Part shown: piece by piece, positions 53,973-62,303 of the stretch
Position numbering within the stretch: position 1 is the stretch's first letter
How the letters are laid out: every line of letters starts with the position of its first letter
Assembly (NCBI RefSeq): GCF_004114995.1
Contig: NZ_SDJP01000002.1
Location: forward strand, 220,170-284,169
Direction of reading: 5' to 3'
DNA: 64,000 bases
Source: Halorubrum amylolyticum
GTDB taxonomy: Archaea > Halobacteriota > Halobacteria > Halobacteriales > Haloferacaceae
Notes under the pieces: model-generated
Seen by the model: the letters and a program-made list of their open reading frames with translations, nothing else
Database searches by the model: none
What the model was told of the DNA's origin: nothing
Program-made: the position numbers and the translations under genes

Positions 53973-54808
53973 TCCCGGAGCGCGTCCTCCCGCCGCGTCG
54001 CCTCCAGCGTCTCCTCCTCGACGTGGGTCGCGACGACCGCGGGCTTGTACGCGCCGCCCTCGAACAGGTCGTGGTCGCCGACCGACGACTCCACCATCCG
54101 GGTGAACGCCCGGCGCTCGGCCGGGAGGTGGCCGTAGATGACCTCCTCCTCGACGAGGTCGTAAACGGGGATGCGAGGGGTGAGAAGGGTGTTCTCGCCG
54201 ACGATCGAGTTCTCGCCGACGCGGAAGCCCGAGGTGACCCGACAGCCCGCGCCGAGCGAGACGCCGTCCTCGACGATCACCGGCGCGTCCTCGACCGGTT
54301 CGAGGACGCCGCCGATCAGCGTGTTGGCGCCGAGCTTCACGCCCTCGCCGAGCTGGGCGCAGGAGCCGACCGTGTCACACGAGTCGACGAGGGTGCCGTC
54401 GCCGACGTACGCCCCCATGTTGACGAACGAGGGGCTCATCATGATGCAGTCGCTGCCGAGGTACGCGCCACGGCGGATCGCCGTGCCGTCAGGCGTGTTG
54501 CGGGTGCCCCGCTCGCCGAGGTCCGCGGTGTCGCGCAGCGGGAGCACGTCGTGGTAGGTCACGCCGCCGTACTCGCGCGCCTCGGTCTCGCGCAGGCCGA
54601 AGTTGAGCAGGATGCCCCGCTTGACCCACTCGTTGGCCTCCCACGAGGTCACGTCGTCGCCGGTCTTCTCGGCAGCGCGGACCTCGCCGGCCTCCAGCGC
54701 GGCGAGGAACGCGTCGATCACCGCGGCGTCCTCGTCCGTCGCGTCGGCGGCGGTCAGCCCCTCTTGATAGCGGTTCCACAGGTCGGATACGTCGGCTTCG
54801 AGCGTCAT
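53969..54808 (-). CDS. dapD: Tetrahydrodipicolinate N-succinyltransferase
   Basis: A 279-residue left-handed beta-helix acyltransferase. The hexapeptide repeats (SDCIMMSPSFVNMGAYVGDG, LGEGVKLGANTLIGGV, IVEDGVSLGAGCRVTSG) fold into the catalytic coil. It succinylates tetrahydrodipicolinate using succinyl-CoA; its presence identifies the succinylase branch of the DAP pathway, which is unusual among archaea. A separate promoter precedes it (54834-54841). Confidence 0.95.
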   Translation of the reverse strand: MTLEADVSDLWNRYQEGLTAADATDEDAAVIDAFLAALEAGEVRAAEKTGDDVTSWEANEWVKRGILLNFGLRETEAREYGGVTYHDVLPLRDTADLGERGTRNTPDGTAIRRGAYLGSDCIMMSPSFVNMGAYVGDGTLVDSCDTVGSCAQLGEGVKLGANTLIGGVLEPVEDAPVIVEDGVSLGAGCRVTSGFRVGENSIVGENTLLTPRIPVYDLVEEEVIYGHLPAERRAFTRMVESSVGDHDLFEGGAYKPAVVATHVEEETLEATRREDALRE

Positions 54809-54833
54809 TGAATGGTGTATGGATGAGTGGTGG

Positions 54834-54841
54834 TATTTATT
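54834..54841 (-). promoter_or_regulatory. TATA box for dapD-lysA-dapF-dapE
   Basis: AATAAATA on the minus strand, 26-33 nt before the dapD ATG at 54808. It suggests that the last four dap genes have their own start. Confidence 0.55.
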
Positions 54842-54861
54842 CGTCGATGTGCGAATGCTCC

Positions 54862-55674
54862 TCAGTTATCAGAACCCGCGTCCAGCACGTCGCCGAACTC
54901 GTACCAGCCGGGGTCGCGGCCGGCGAGCCAGTCGGCGGCGTCGAGCGCCCCCTCGGCGAACACGCCGCGGTCGCCGGCGCGGTGCGTGAGCTCGATCGAC
55001 TCGCGGTTCCCGGCCAAGAGCACCTCGTGTTCGCCGGTCACGTCGCCCGCGCGGCGGGCGTGGACGCCGATCTCGCCGGACTCGCGCGGCGCGTCGCCCT
55101 CGCGGCCGTGGACGCGCCGATCGAGGTCGTCCCGGACCGACTCCACGTCGTCGAGGATCGACTTCGCGGTGCCCGAGGGGGCGTCCCGCTTGGCGTTGTG
55201 GTGCGTCTCCGTCAGCTCCACGTCGTAGCCGGGAAGCGCCGCGGCGGCCTCGCGGACAGCTCGCCGGAGCGCGGCGACGCCGCGCGCGAAGTTCGACGCC
55301 TTGAGCACCGGCACCGACTCGCTCGCGGCCCGGAGGCTGTCGAGTTGCGCGTCCGCGAACCCGGTCGTCCCGGTGACCATCGGCACGCCGGCGTCCGCGC
55401 AGGCCTCGGCGTAGGCGACCGCCGAGGCGGGGCCGGTGAAGTCGACGAGCGCGTCCGGCTCCGCGGCCGCGAGTAGCTCGTCGAGCCGGTCGGCGTCCTC
55501 GACCGCGACCCCCGCCACGGGGTCGGTCGGAGTGCGGTTGACCGCGACCGCGACGGCGACATCCTCGCGGTCGGCGGCGGCCGAGATTACCTCACGGCCC
55601 ATCCGGCCGCCCGCGCCGGTGACGGCGATCCGGAGGTCGGCGGTGACCGGGTCGTCCGCGTCGCCGCCGCTCAT
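54862..55674 (-). CDS. dapB: 4-hydroxy-tetrahydrodipicolinate reductase
   Basis: A 270-residue NAD(P)H-dependent reductase. AVTGAGGRMGREVISAA is the dinucleotide loop; ETHHNAKRDAPSGTAKSIL has the catalytic His pair and Lys. The C-terminal GDRGVFAEGALDAADWLAGR is a conserved helix. It overlaps dapA by 4 bp, so dapA-dapB are coupled. Confidence 0.95.
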   Translation of the reverse strand: MSGGDADDPVTADLRIAVTGAGGRMGREVISAAADREDVAVAVAVNRTPTDPVAGVAVEDADRLDELLAAAEPDALVDFTGPASAVAYAEACADAGVPMVTGTTGFADAQLDSLRAASESVPVLKASNFARGVAALRRAVREAAAALPGYDVELTETHHNAKRDAPSGTAKSILDDVESVRDDLDRRVHGREGDAPRESGEIGVHARRAGDVTGEHEVLLAGNRESIELTHRAGDRGVFAEGALDAADWLAGRDPGWYEFGDVLDAGSDN

Positions 55675-56669
55675 TCGGCGCCCCCCGTCGCGGGCTCGAC
55701 GCCCTCCGGTTCGACGGTTCCCGGCTCGCCCTCCTCGTACGCGGCCAGCAGCTCGCGCAGGACCTCGCGCCGGTCCTCGGAGAGCCGCGAGAGCGGCGAG
55801 CGCACGCGCGGGCCGCCGTGTCCGCGGACGTGCATCGCCTCCTTCACCGGGATCGGGTTCGTCTCGGCGAACAGCTCGCGGACGAGCGGCGCAAGTTCGT
55901 GGTGGAGCGTCCGCGCGCGGTCGTAGTCCCCCGAGAGCGCGGCGCCGACCATCGCACAGGAGCGCTCCGGCTCGACGTTGGCGACGACGCTGATGGTCCC
56001 GGTGCCGCCGATCGAGAGCACCGGAAGGGTGAGTCCGTCGTCGCCGGAGAGCACGGAGAACGCCTCGTTGCGGGTGCGTTCGATCACCTCGCTGATGAGG
56101 TTCAGGTCGCCGGAGGCGGCCTTGTACCCCTGAATATTCGGGTGTTCTGCGAGCTCGACAGTCACGTCGACGGGGATCGACTGGCCCGTCCGGCTCGGGA
56201 CGTTGTAGACGATCTGCGGGAGGTCGACTTCGTCGGCGATGGTGCGGTAGTGCTCCAGGAAGCCGGCGGGCTCGGGCTTGTTGTAGTACGGGGAGATGAG
56301 GAGGAGCCCGTCGGCGCCAGCGTCGGCCGCGCGCCGGGACAGCGAGAGCGCCTCGGCGGTGTTGTTCGAGCCGGTGCCGGCGATCACCGGCACGTCCTCG
56401 ACGGCGTCGCGGACGGTCTCGATCACGTCGATGTGCTCGTCGTGAGTCATCGTCGCCGACTCGCCGGTGGAGCCGACGGGGACGACTCCGTCGACGCCGG
56501 CGCGTTCGAAGTATCGAGCGTTGGCGGCGAGCTGCTCGTGGTCGACCTCGTTGTCGACGGTGAACGGGGTCGTCATCGCTGGGTAAACGCCCTCGAAGGG
56601 CTCGTCGGTCGTCTCTCGGTCCGTCTCGTCCTGCGTCGCGTAGGGTGTCGTGGTCGTGGTGTCCGTCAT
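55671..56669 (-). CDS. dapA: 4-hydroxy-tetrahydrodipicolinate synthase
   Basis: A 332-residue aldolase joining pyruvate and aspartate semialdehyde. PVGSTGESATMTHDEH is the substrate loop, ISPYYNKPEP and QIVYNVPSRTGQS carry catalytic Tyr, and IQGYKAASGDLNL the Schiff-base Lys. The N-terminal ~25 residues (TDTTTTTPYATQDETDR) and the C-terminus (EPGTVEPEGVEPATGG) are disordered acidic tails. The start at 56669 is chosen; a longer one at 56801 has no similarity. A leader of about 200 nt precedes it. Confidence 0.94.
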   Translation of the reverse strand: MTDTTTTTPYATQDETDRETTDEPFEGVYPAMTTPFTVDNEVDHEQLAANARYFERAGVDGVVPVGSTGESATMTHDEHIDVIETVRDAVEDVPVIAGTGSNNTAEALSLSRRAADAGADGLLLISPYYNKPEPAGFLEHYRTIADEVDLPQIVYNVPSRTGQSIPVDVTVELAEHPNIQGYKAASGDLNLISEVIERTRNEAFSVLSGDDGLTLPVLSIGGTGTISVVANVEPERSCAMVGAALSGDYDRARTLHHELAPLVRELFAETNPIPVKEAMHVRGHGGPRVRSPLSRLSEDRREVLRELLAAYEEGEPGTVEPEGVEPATGGAE

Positions 56670-56896
56670 GGGTGGGCGGGTCGGGTCTGCGGTCGGGTCG
56701 GGTCTGTGTGCGGTCGGTGTCCGCGGTCGGTCGGAAAACGGTGCGCGTGCGTCGGGGGTCGTCCGGGACGGGGTCGCCACTCCCGCCGGCGGACGGCTCA
56801 CGCGCGTTTTTTCGAGAAGAGCCGCGTCGCTACCGGCGTCGGCGAGCCGTGTTCGGACGCGGGTCGGGTCACACCACCCTATGTGCCTTTGGCTCG

Positions 56897-56904
56897 CTTA
56901 TAGG
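56897..56904 (-). promoter_or_regulatory. TATA-like box for the dapA-dapB operon
   Basis: CCTATAAG on the minus strand, about 228 nt upstream of the dapA ATG; unlike most genes here the implied mRNA has a long leader. Confidence 0.4.
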
Positions 56905-56928
56905 TTGCGCCTCGGGTCGAAACTGCCG

Positions 56929-56972
56929 CACTGACCGGTTACGCCCCTCTCACTGACCGGTTACGCCCCTCT
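56929..56972. repeat. 22-bp tandem duplication
   Basis: CACTGACCGGTTACGCCCCT-CT occurs perfectly twice (56929-56950, 56951-56972) in the intergenic region upstream of dapA. Confidence 0.9.
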
Positions 56973-57050
56973 CGTCGTCGCGTCCGCACAGCCGAGCGCG
57001 TCCACGCGGCCGATCGCGCAGCTGTTCTGCACCCGCCGACCACGAACATC

Positions 57051-57058
57051 CTTTTAAG
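57051..57058 (+). promoter_or_regulatory. TATA box for the HD gene
   Basis: CCTTTTAAG about 29 nt before the ATG at 57084. Confidence 0.5.
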
Positions 57059-57083
57059 TACTCGTCGCGTTCTCATCGATCTC

Positions 57084-57944
57084 ATGACCGACTCCCCCGA
57101 CGGCCCCGCCGACCCCGACGCCGACCCCGACGCCGACCCCGACGCCGACCGCCACGAGTACCACCCAGACCGAGAGCACGCCTTCCCCGACGACCGGCTC
57201 AACGAGATGCTCGACCGGATCGAGTCGAACCCGGAGATCACGGCGTACTTGGAGGCGCAGAACGTCAACCCCGTCGACCGAAAGGGGTACAACGACCACG
57301 GCGCGAAACACGTCGAGATCGTTCGGGACCGCGCGCTCCGGCTGTACGACCTGTTGAAGGCCGGCGGCGTCGAGTTCAACGGCGCCCGCCAGCAGGGGCT
57401 CGACGAGGCCGACGAGCCGGTGATCATCGCGCTCGCGGCCACGCTCCACGACATCGGGCACGTCGTCCACCGCCACGACCACCCCTACTACTCGATCCCG
57501 CTCGCCGCGGACTTCCTCGACGACTTCCTCCCCTCCTTCTACGGCGTTCCGGAGCGAGTCCGGATCAAGGCCGAGGTGCTCCACGCCATCCTCTGTCACC
57601 ACACCGAGGAGCAGCCGCTGACCCGCGAGGCCGGCGTCGTCCGGATCGCCGACGGCCTCGACATGGAGCGCGGGCGCTCGCGGGTCCCCTACGAGGAGGG
57701 CGGCCGCGGGATCAACACCGTCTCCTCGCAGGCGATCGAGCGCGTCTCCCTGCGCAAGGGCGAGGAGACGCCGGCGCAGGTCGTGATCCGAATGAACAAC
57801 GCGGCGGGGGTGTATCAGGTCGACTCGCTGCTCAAAGCGAAGATCGAGGGGTCGCTGCTGGAAGACCAGATCCGAACGGTCGCGATCAACACCCACCGCG
57901 ACGGCGACGGCAACGGGTCGATCGTCGACCGGATCGAGCTGTAG
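57084..57944 (+). CDS. HD-domain phosphohydrolase
   Basis: A 286-residue soluble protein. GAKHVEIVRDRALRLYDL, AATLHDIGHVVHRHDHPYYS and LHAILCHHTEEQPLTRE contain the HD metal site. The N-terminus has an acidic DPDADPDADPDAD stretch (12-bp DNA repeat). HD proteins of this type hydrolyse nucleotides or cyclic dinucleotides; the substrate is not known. Downstream is a PUA protein. Confidence 0.88.
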   Translation: MTDSPDGPADPDADPDADPDADRHEYHPDREHAFPDDRLNEMLDRIESNPEITAYLEAQNVNPVDRKGYNDHGAKHVEIVRDRALRLYDLLKAGGVEFNGARQQGLDEADEPVIIALAATLHDIGHVVHRHDHPYYSIPLAADFLDDFLPSFYGVPERVRIKAEVLHAILCHHTEEQPLTREAGVVRIADGLDMERGRSRVPYEEGGRGINTVSSQAIERVSLRKGEETPAQVVIRMNNAAGVYQVDSLLKAKIEGSLLEDQIRTVAINTHRDGDGNGSIVDRIEL

Positions 57945-58013
57945 CCCGCGCCGCCCGCGGCGGTCCGCAGCCCGTGTCGCAACGGCTTTGCGGGTGGCCG
58001 CGATAGCCGGGGT

Positions 58014-58586
58014 ATGAGCGACGACGCGGCCCTCGCTGACCTGCGGACCGGCGCCGACTACCAGTTCGGCGCGGGCGCGGGCGACGCGCTGTTCCCCCCG
58101 GACGAGACGCTGACGCTCCGCCGGTCGAGCGGCGGCCGCCCCCGACAGGTGATCGTCGGCGACGTGGCCGACGACCCCGGGAGCCCGGAGGGCGACCGGC
58201 TCGTCTCGTACGGCACTGACGGGCGGTTCACCCTCGGCGTCGCCGGCGGGCGCCGGCTCCGCGAGGCGTTCGCGGTCCCCCGCCACCGGATGGTCGTCGG
58301 GGAGGAGAGCGAGCCGTTCGTCCGCGAGGGGCGCAACACCTTCGCGAAGTTCGTCACCGCGGCCGACGACGGGATCCGCCCCGGCGACGAGGTGCTCGTC
58401 GTCGACGAGGACGACGCGCTGTTCGCGGTCGGACGGGCCGAGCTCTCCGGCGCCGAGGCCGAGGCCTTCGCCAGCGGCGTCGCCGTCAAGGTGCGGAACG
58501 GGGCCGGCGCGGACGACGGGAACGGGGCCGGCGCGGACGACGGGAACGGGGCCGGCGCGGACGACGGGAACGGGGCCGGCGGCTAG
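58014..58586 (+). CDS. PUA-domain protein
   Basis: A 190-residue protein whose central part (YGTDGRFTLGVAGGRRLREAFAVPRHRMVV, GRNTFAKFVTAADDGIRPGDEVLVVDEDDALFAVG) matches the PUA fold that binds tRNA or rRNA, as in archaeosine transglycosylase. No catalytic domain is attached, so it probably acts as an RNA-binding accessory. The C-terminus is an 8-residue NGAGADDG repeat (24-bp DNA repeat 58497-58582). Confidence 0.8.
   Translation: MSDDAALADLRTGADYQFGAGAGDALFPPDETLTLRRSSGGRPRQVIVGDVADDPGSPEGDRLVSYGTDGRFTLGVAGGRRLREAFAVPRHRMVVGEESEPFVREGRNTFAKFVTAADDGIRPGDEVLVVDEDDALFAVGRAELSGAEAEAFASGVAVKVRNGAGADDGNGAGADDGNGAGADDGNGAGG
58497..58582. repeat. 24-bp tandem repeat at the end of the PUA gene
   Basis: Three identical 24-bp units (58497-58520, 58521-58544, 58545-58568) plus a partial fourth, encoding NGAGADDG just before the stop. 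Confidence 0.92.
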
Positions 58587-58667
58587 GTCGGCGCGCGCCG
58601 AGATCGACGGCTAGAGGCCCTGGAGCCGGCCGGGAGTCCGAGACGTCGGCGGACCGCGTCTGCCGGC

Positions 58668-59732
58668 TCACACCACTCCGGCGAGCCCGACCGCCTCGAT
58701 CAGCGGGACGCCGGCGGCGACGGAGCCGATCAGGTAGCCGCCGATCGCACCGCCGTTCAGCAGGGGCAGCCCGGCGTGCGGGCGTCCCTTGACGACCCAG
58801 CCCATCAGCACCAGCAGCCCCGCGAGGCTGCCCCCCATCGCGAGCAGCGCGGGCAGGTTGATCCCGATCAGCGGCACCGAGAGGTTCGCGGCCGGCGAGA
58901 AGGTCGCCGCGCTCGCCACGAGCACCGTCGGAATCACGGCGTCGCCGAGCCCGATGAAGAACGCGTCGCGGTCCTCGATGTCGGTCGGCTCCGAGACGTC
59001 TGCGCCCCCGTCCGCGGAGTCGTCGCGGTCGGCCTTGGGGTCGGCCTCGGGGCCGACTCCGGCGTCGCGGTCGGCGGTGTCGTCTCCGGCACCGTCGTCT
59101 CCGGCGCCGTCGTCTCCGGCGCCGTCGTCGGCCGCATCGCCTTCCGGTTCCGACTGCTCCCCGAGAAGCGAGTACGAAAGCGACAGCGGGATCACGAGCA
59201 CCACCGGGATGTTCAGATCCATCACGCCCTCCGCGAGCGACAGCATGTGCTCGGTGCCGTACACCGATATCGCGTCGTACACCGCCAGCAGGCTCAGCAA
59301 CACCAGCGCGGGCAGCGGTCCGAACGAGATGCCGAACAGCCCAGCCGCGCCCGCGCCCATCAATACCCCGGCGGCGTCGATCACGTACCACTCGGGGTGG
59401 ACGAGCAGGGCGGCGCCGACCGCGACCGCGGGCGCGACGGCCGCGAGCGGTGGGACCACCGCGGAGAAGACGTACCACGAGAGCCACGCGGAGACGCCGA
59501 CGATCAGCAGCCGGATCGCCTGATCGAGGTCGTAGCGGAACGCCGCGAGCATCAGCCCCGTCATGACGACGATCGCGGCGATGTACAGGAGGCTGTTCGT
59601 CGGGTTCTCCGGGTCGTCGACCGCCTGATAGCCGCTCTCCGTGAACTCCGGGACCAGCGCCAGCGCGCCCAGCTGCACGGCGAGGAACAGGCCGACGACG
59701 ACGGCGACGCCGCGGTACTCGCGGGGGAACAT
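58668..59732 (-). CDS. Presenilin-like intramembrane aspartyl protease (PSH family)
   Basis: A 354-residue membrane protein with about nine helices. LLAVYDAISVYGTEH gives the YD motif and FIGLGDAVIPTVLVAS the GxGD motif, with PALLAMGG (PAL) at the C-terminus: the complete A22-type intramembrane protease signature. Between the catalytic halves is an acidic loop (about 195-245) containing GAGDD repeats (15-bp DNA repeat 59081-59125). Substrates of archaeal presenilin homologues are unknown. Confidence 0.9.
   Translation of the reverse strand: MFPREYRGVAVVVGLFLAVQLGALALVPEFTESGYQAVDDPENPTNSLLYIAAIVVMTGLMLAAFRYDLDQAIRLLIVGVSAWLSWYVFSAVVPPLAAVAPAVAVGAALLVHPEWYVIDAAGVLMGAGAAGLFGISFGPLPALVLLSLLAVYDAISVYGTEHMLSLAEGVMDLNIPVVLVIPLSLSYSLLGEQSEPEGDAADDGAGDDGAGDDGAGDDTADRDAGVGPEADPKADRDDSADGGADVSEPTDIEDRDAFFIGLGDAVIPTVLVASAATFSPAANLSVPLIGINLPALLAMGGSLAGLLVLMGWVVKGRPHAGLPLLNGGAIGGYLIGSVAAGVPLIEAVGLAGVV
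59081..59125. repeat. 15-bp tandem repeat in the presenilin-like gene
   Basis: Three near-identical 15-bp units encode the GAGDD repeats of the loop between the two catalytic halves. Confidence 0.85.
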
Positions 59733-60437
59733 TCGACCGTCGGTTCGGAGTCCGAGGGTTTCGTCCTTGCGCTTCGACTCGACGGCCCGACCGCTGGGGG
59801 AGCCGACGTCTCGCGCGCCGAGAAACGGGATCGGGTACGGTGTGGGAGCGGGTGGACCCGAGCCCGAGAGCCGACGGACGACGGACGGTGGAAGCGAGTC
59901 TCCGACCGGTCCGCCCGGAAACGGGTTGGGGCCGGTCGGCTTCGCCCGCGGCGTTTACGACCTGCCCCGACCGGCGTAAGTAGCTATCGCCCGAATTATC
60001 AATGCAGATACCGACCGTGTCGGCGGCTTCGCGGTCCGTCGGTCTCACGGTCGGTTAATTCCGCAGTCCGTCGGTCTCACGGTCGGTTAATTCCGCAGTC
60101 CGTCGGTCTCGCGGTCCGTCGCGTGGATCGGTCACGCTTCCGCGTCCCGGCGTGGCTCCTCGTGCGACGACTGCGCGTCGGTCCGAGATGCGACGAAAGG
60201 GAGAGGAGGCGGAAGCGGCGAAAGGCGGACCGGAAGCGGCGAAAGGCGAACTGAACGATCGAACGACGGGAGGCGGGCGGGCGGCGGCCGAACAGCGGAC
60301 CCCCGGGCTGTCACCGGCGTCGCCGCCCGAGTGGTCGGGACGGGCGCGTGGTTTGTCGCCGAACTCCAACGAGAAAAGCGTCGGACTTCGGCAATCGATC
60401 CTTGTCGCTTCTCCCGTATAAATGAGACGGTCCGCGG
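59733..60437. other. 705-bp intergenic region without a convincing gene
   Basis: The stretch between the presenilin-like gene and the nitrilase gene holds only short frames of shadow type. It contains an AT-rich block (AGTAGCTATC..GAATTATCAATG, 59978-60003), a 32-bp tandem duplication (60034-60097 plus a partial third copy), a 21-bp duplication of GGAAGCGGCGAAAGGCG (about 60210-60248), and a TATA-like CCCGTATAAATG at 60413-60424. A small non-coding RNA or lost gene is possible; nothing can be named. Confidence 0.5.
60034..60121. repeat. 32-bp tandem repeat, two full copies and a partial one
   Basis: Units at 60034-60065 and 60066-60097 are identical and a third is partial. Each contains GGTTAATTCCGCA. 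Intergenic, no spacers, so not CRISPR. Confidence 0.9.
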
Positions 60438-61244
60438 CTACCGGCGGTCGCGCAGCGCGGGGAACTCCTCGCGCACCGCGGCCACGCGGTCCGGGTCGAC
60501 CTCGGCGGTCACGGTCGTCGGCTCCTCGCCCGCCGACGCCAGCGTCGTCCCCCACGGGTCGTAGACGGTCGTCCGGCCGCAGAGCGCGTCGTCCTCGAAC
60601 GCGCCGCTCCCGTTGACCGCCGCGACGTACGTCAGGTTCTCGATCGCCCGCGCCCGCCCGAGCGTCCGCCAGTGCTCGACGCGCGGGTACGGCCACGCGC
60701 TCGGCACCAGCACGCAGTCGACGCCGTCCTCGACCATCCGCCGGAACTGCTCGGGGAACCGGAGGTCGTAGCAGGTCGTCACGCCGACGCGCACGCCCTC
60801 GATCTCCGTCACCGGCACCCGCTCGCCGGGGACCAGCCGGTCCGTCTCCTCGGAGCCGTAGCCGAAGAGGTGTCGCTTCCGGTAGACGAGCCGGCGCTCG
60901 CCGCTCCGGTCGAAAAGGACCGCCGTGTTCGCGAGCCCCTCGTCGGCCGGCACCTCGATCCCATCGGCCGCGGACGCGGCGAGGTCCTCGACGACGGTCC
61001 CCGCCAGCACGTTGACGCCCTCCTCGGCCGCGACCGCGGCGAACCGACCCAGCCGGTCGTCGGCGAGGCTCTCGGCCGCGCGGGCGTACGAGTCGAACGC
61101 GAAGTACCCAACGTCGAACAGCTCCGGGAGGACGATCAGGTCGGCCCCGTCGGCCGCGGCCTCGCGGACCGCCTCGATCGCGTCCGCGACGTTGTCCTCG
61201 ACGGCGCCGCCCTCGACGCCGAGCTGGACGCAGGCGAGCCTCAT
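60438..61244 (-). CDS. Carbon-nitrogen hydrolase (nitrilase superfamily)
   Basis: A 268-residue amidase-type hydrolase. The Glu-Lys-Cys triad is LIVLPELFDVGYF, LVYRKRHLFGYGSE and VGVTTCYDLRFPEQF. It most resembles omega-amidase/YafV or carbamoyl-putrescine-type members; the substrate is unknown. The start overlaps the SRPBCC stop by 4 bp, indicating an operon. Confidence 0.9.
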   Translation of the reverse strand: MRLACVQLGVEGGAVEDNVADAIEAVREAAADGADLIVLPELFDVGYFAFDSYARAAESLADDRLGRFAAVAAEEGVNVLAGTVVEDLAASAADGIEVPADEGLANTAVLFDRSGERRLVYRKRHLFGYGSEETDRLVPGERVPVTEIEGVRVGVTTCYDLRFPEQFRRMVEDGVDCVLVPSAWPYPRVEHWRTLGRARAIENLTYVAAVNGSGAFEDDALCGRTTVYDPWGTTLASAGEEPTTVTAEVDPDRVAAVREEFPALRDRR

Positions 61245-61669
61245 GCGGTCGTCCCGAGCGACGCCCGCAGGGCGTCCTCCAAGTTGTCCAGCTCCGCGTC
61301 GAAGTTGCGCTCGAAGAAGGACTCGACGCCCGGCAGCCGGCCGTCGACCACGAACTCGTTGGCCAGCCGGCAGCCGCCGTCGGTCTCGGTGATCGTGTGC
61401 TCACCGGTGACGCGGAAGGCGCGCGACTTGCCGACGAACTTCACACGGGTCGGCGGCTCGCGCTCGACCTCCTCCGTCTCGACGGAGATGGTCGACCGGA
61501 TCATCGGGACCGGGAGCGCGACGTGCCACGTCGCCCGCCCGTCGCCGTGTACCTCGAAGGTGTCGACGACGCTTATCGCTCCTGCGCGCTGCTCGGCGTC
61601 CGAGATGAACGCCCACACGTCCGCAGGGGGGGCGTCGAACTCGAACGTCCGGGAGACTCGGACGGTCAT
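61241..61669 (-). CDS. SRPBCC (START/CoxG-like) protein
   Basis: A 142-residue protein of the START-like ligand-binding fold: VRVSRTFEFDAPPADVWAFI, later FRVTGEHTITETDGGCRLANEF and FFERNFDAELDNLEDAL. It probably binds a hydrophobic ligand. It starts the two-gene operon with the nitrilase. CTTTTAAC on the minus strand about 28 nt upstream (61693-61700) supports the start. Confidence 0.87.
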   Translation of the reverse strand: MTVRVSRTFEFDAPPADVWAFISDAEQRAGAISVVDTFEVHGDGRATWHVALPVPMIRSTISVETEEVEREPPTRVKFVGKSRAFRVTGEHTITETDGGCRLANEFVVDGRLPGVESFFERNFDAELDNLEDALRASLGTTA

Positions 61670-61768
61670 ACGCTCCCGTTTGGGGCTACGGGAGTTAAAA
61701 GCACGCGAGTCGAGCGGGTGGAGTGAAGCGGACGGGGGCGGAGTCGAGCGAACGAGAGGGAGATCGCA

Positions 61769-61996
61769 TCAGCCCTGCGGGGTCACGCGCCACGTCGTCG
61801 ACCGCGAGCGGCCCCACTTCTCGATGTCCACGTCGTCGGACTTCTCCGCGAGCCGGGGGAGCCGAGAGCCGACCTGCTTGGCGGTGAGGCCGATGGCGTC
61901 GGCGATCGTCTTCGAGCGGACGTACCGCTCGCCACGGGTGACGCTGTCCGTGAGGTACGCGAGGATGCGTTGCTCCTCCTCGGTGTACTCGCTCAT
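61769..61996 (-). CDS. Small winged-helix protein (DUF7123-like)
   Basis: A 75-residue protein: SEYTEEEQRILAYLTDSVTRG, then YVRSKTIADAIGLTAKQVGSRL and a basic wing (WGRSRSTTWRV). It is a winged-helix DNA-binding domain of a haloarchaeal mini-regulator group (possibly DUF7123; from memory). TTAA on the minus strand 27 nt upstream agrees with a leaderless start. Confidence 0.8.
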   Translation of the reverse strand: MSEYTEEEQRILAYLTDSVTRGERYVRSKTIADAIGLTAKQVGSRLPRLAEKSDDVDIEKWGRSRSTTWRVTPQG

Positions 61997-62047
61997 ACCT
62001 CAAGGTAGGCGGCAAACGTCCTTAACGGTTTCTCGTCCGGCCCGCGC

Positions 62048-62230
62048 TCAGTCGAAAATCTGGACGGCGACGACCGAACAGAGGGCGAAGACGAACGCCG
62101 CCCCGAACCCCCAGGCCTTCCCGAGCTGGGACGGGTGGCCGAACATCACGACGGCGCCGACGACCGCGATCGCGCCCAGCGCGAGCGCCACGCCGACCTC
62201 CTTGTCAGAGTCGATGGATGCCTCGCTCAT
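62048..62230 (-). CDS. Small two-helix membrane protein (DUF7525-like)
   Basis: A 60-residue protein with two hydrophobic helices (VGVALALGAIAVVGAVVMF, and WGFGAAFVFALCSVVAVQIF) after a short acidic N-terminus. It resembles a haloarchaeal family of unknown function (DUF7525; from memory). Monocistronic with its own AT-rich promoter (ACTAAGTAG, about 27 nt upstream). Confidence 0.7.
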   Translation of the reverse strand: MSEASIDSDKEVGVALALGAIAVVGAVVMFGHPSQLGKAWGFGAAFVFALCSVVAVQIFD

Positions 62231-62303
62231 ACTCGACGCTTTGCGGGGGGCTACTTAGTTCATGCGAACGCGGGAAACTCGGGGTCGAAACGGCGACGCT
62301 CGG

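Larger units (their letters stand above)
56670..57083. other. Intergenic region: long leader of dapA and promoter of the HD gene
   Basis: This 414-bp stretch has no gene. Reading toward dapA, the only clear TATA-like element is CCTATAAG (56897-56904), which would give an untranslated leader of about 200 nt; the leader holds a GGGTCGG-type repeated stretch near its 3' end and a run AAAAAA at about 56810. A 22-bp duplication (56929-56972) lies upstream. On the right side CTTTTAAG (57051-57058) serves the HD gene. Confidence 0.5.

Noticed and set aside
60034..60121. CRISPR-like repeats of 32 bp
   Set aside because: Directly adjacent copies without spacers; a plain tandem duplication.
60132..60314. 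A 60-codon minus-strand ORF in the large intergenic gap
   Set aside because: Low-complexity Arg/Pro-rich product, no promoter spacing, covers a repeat; no support for coding.
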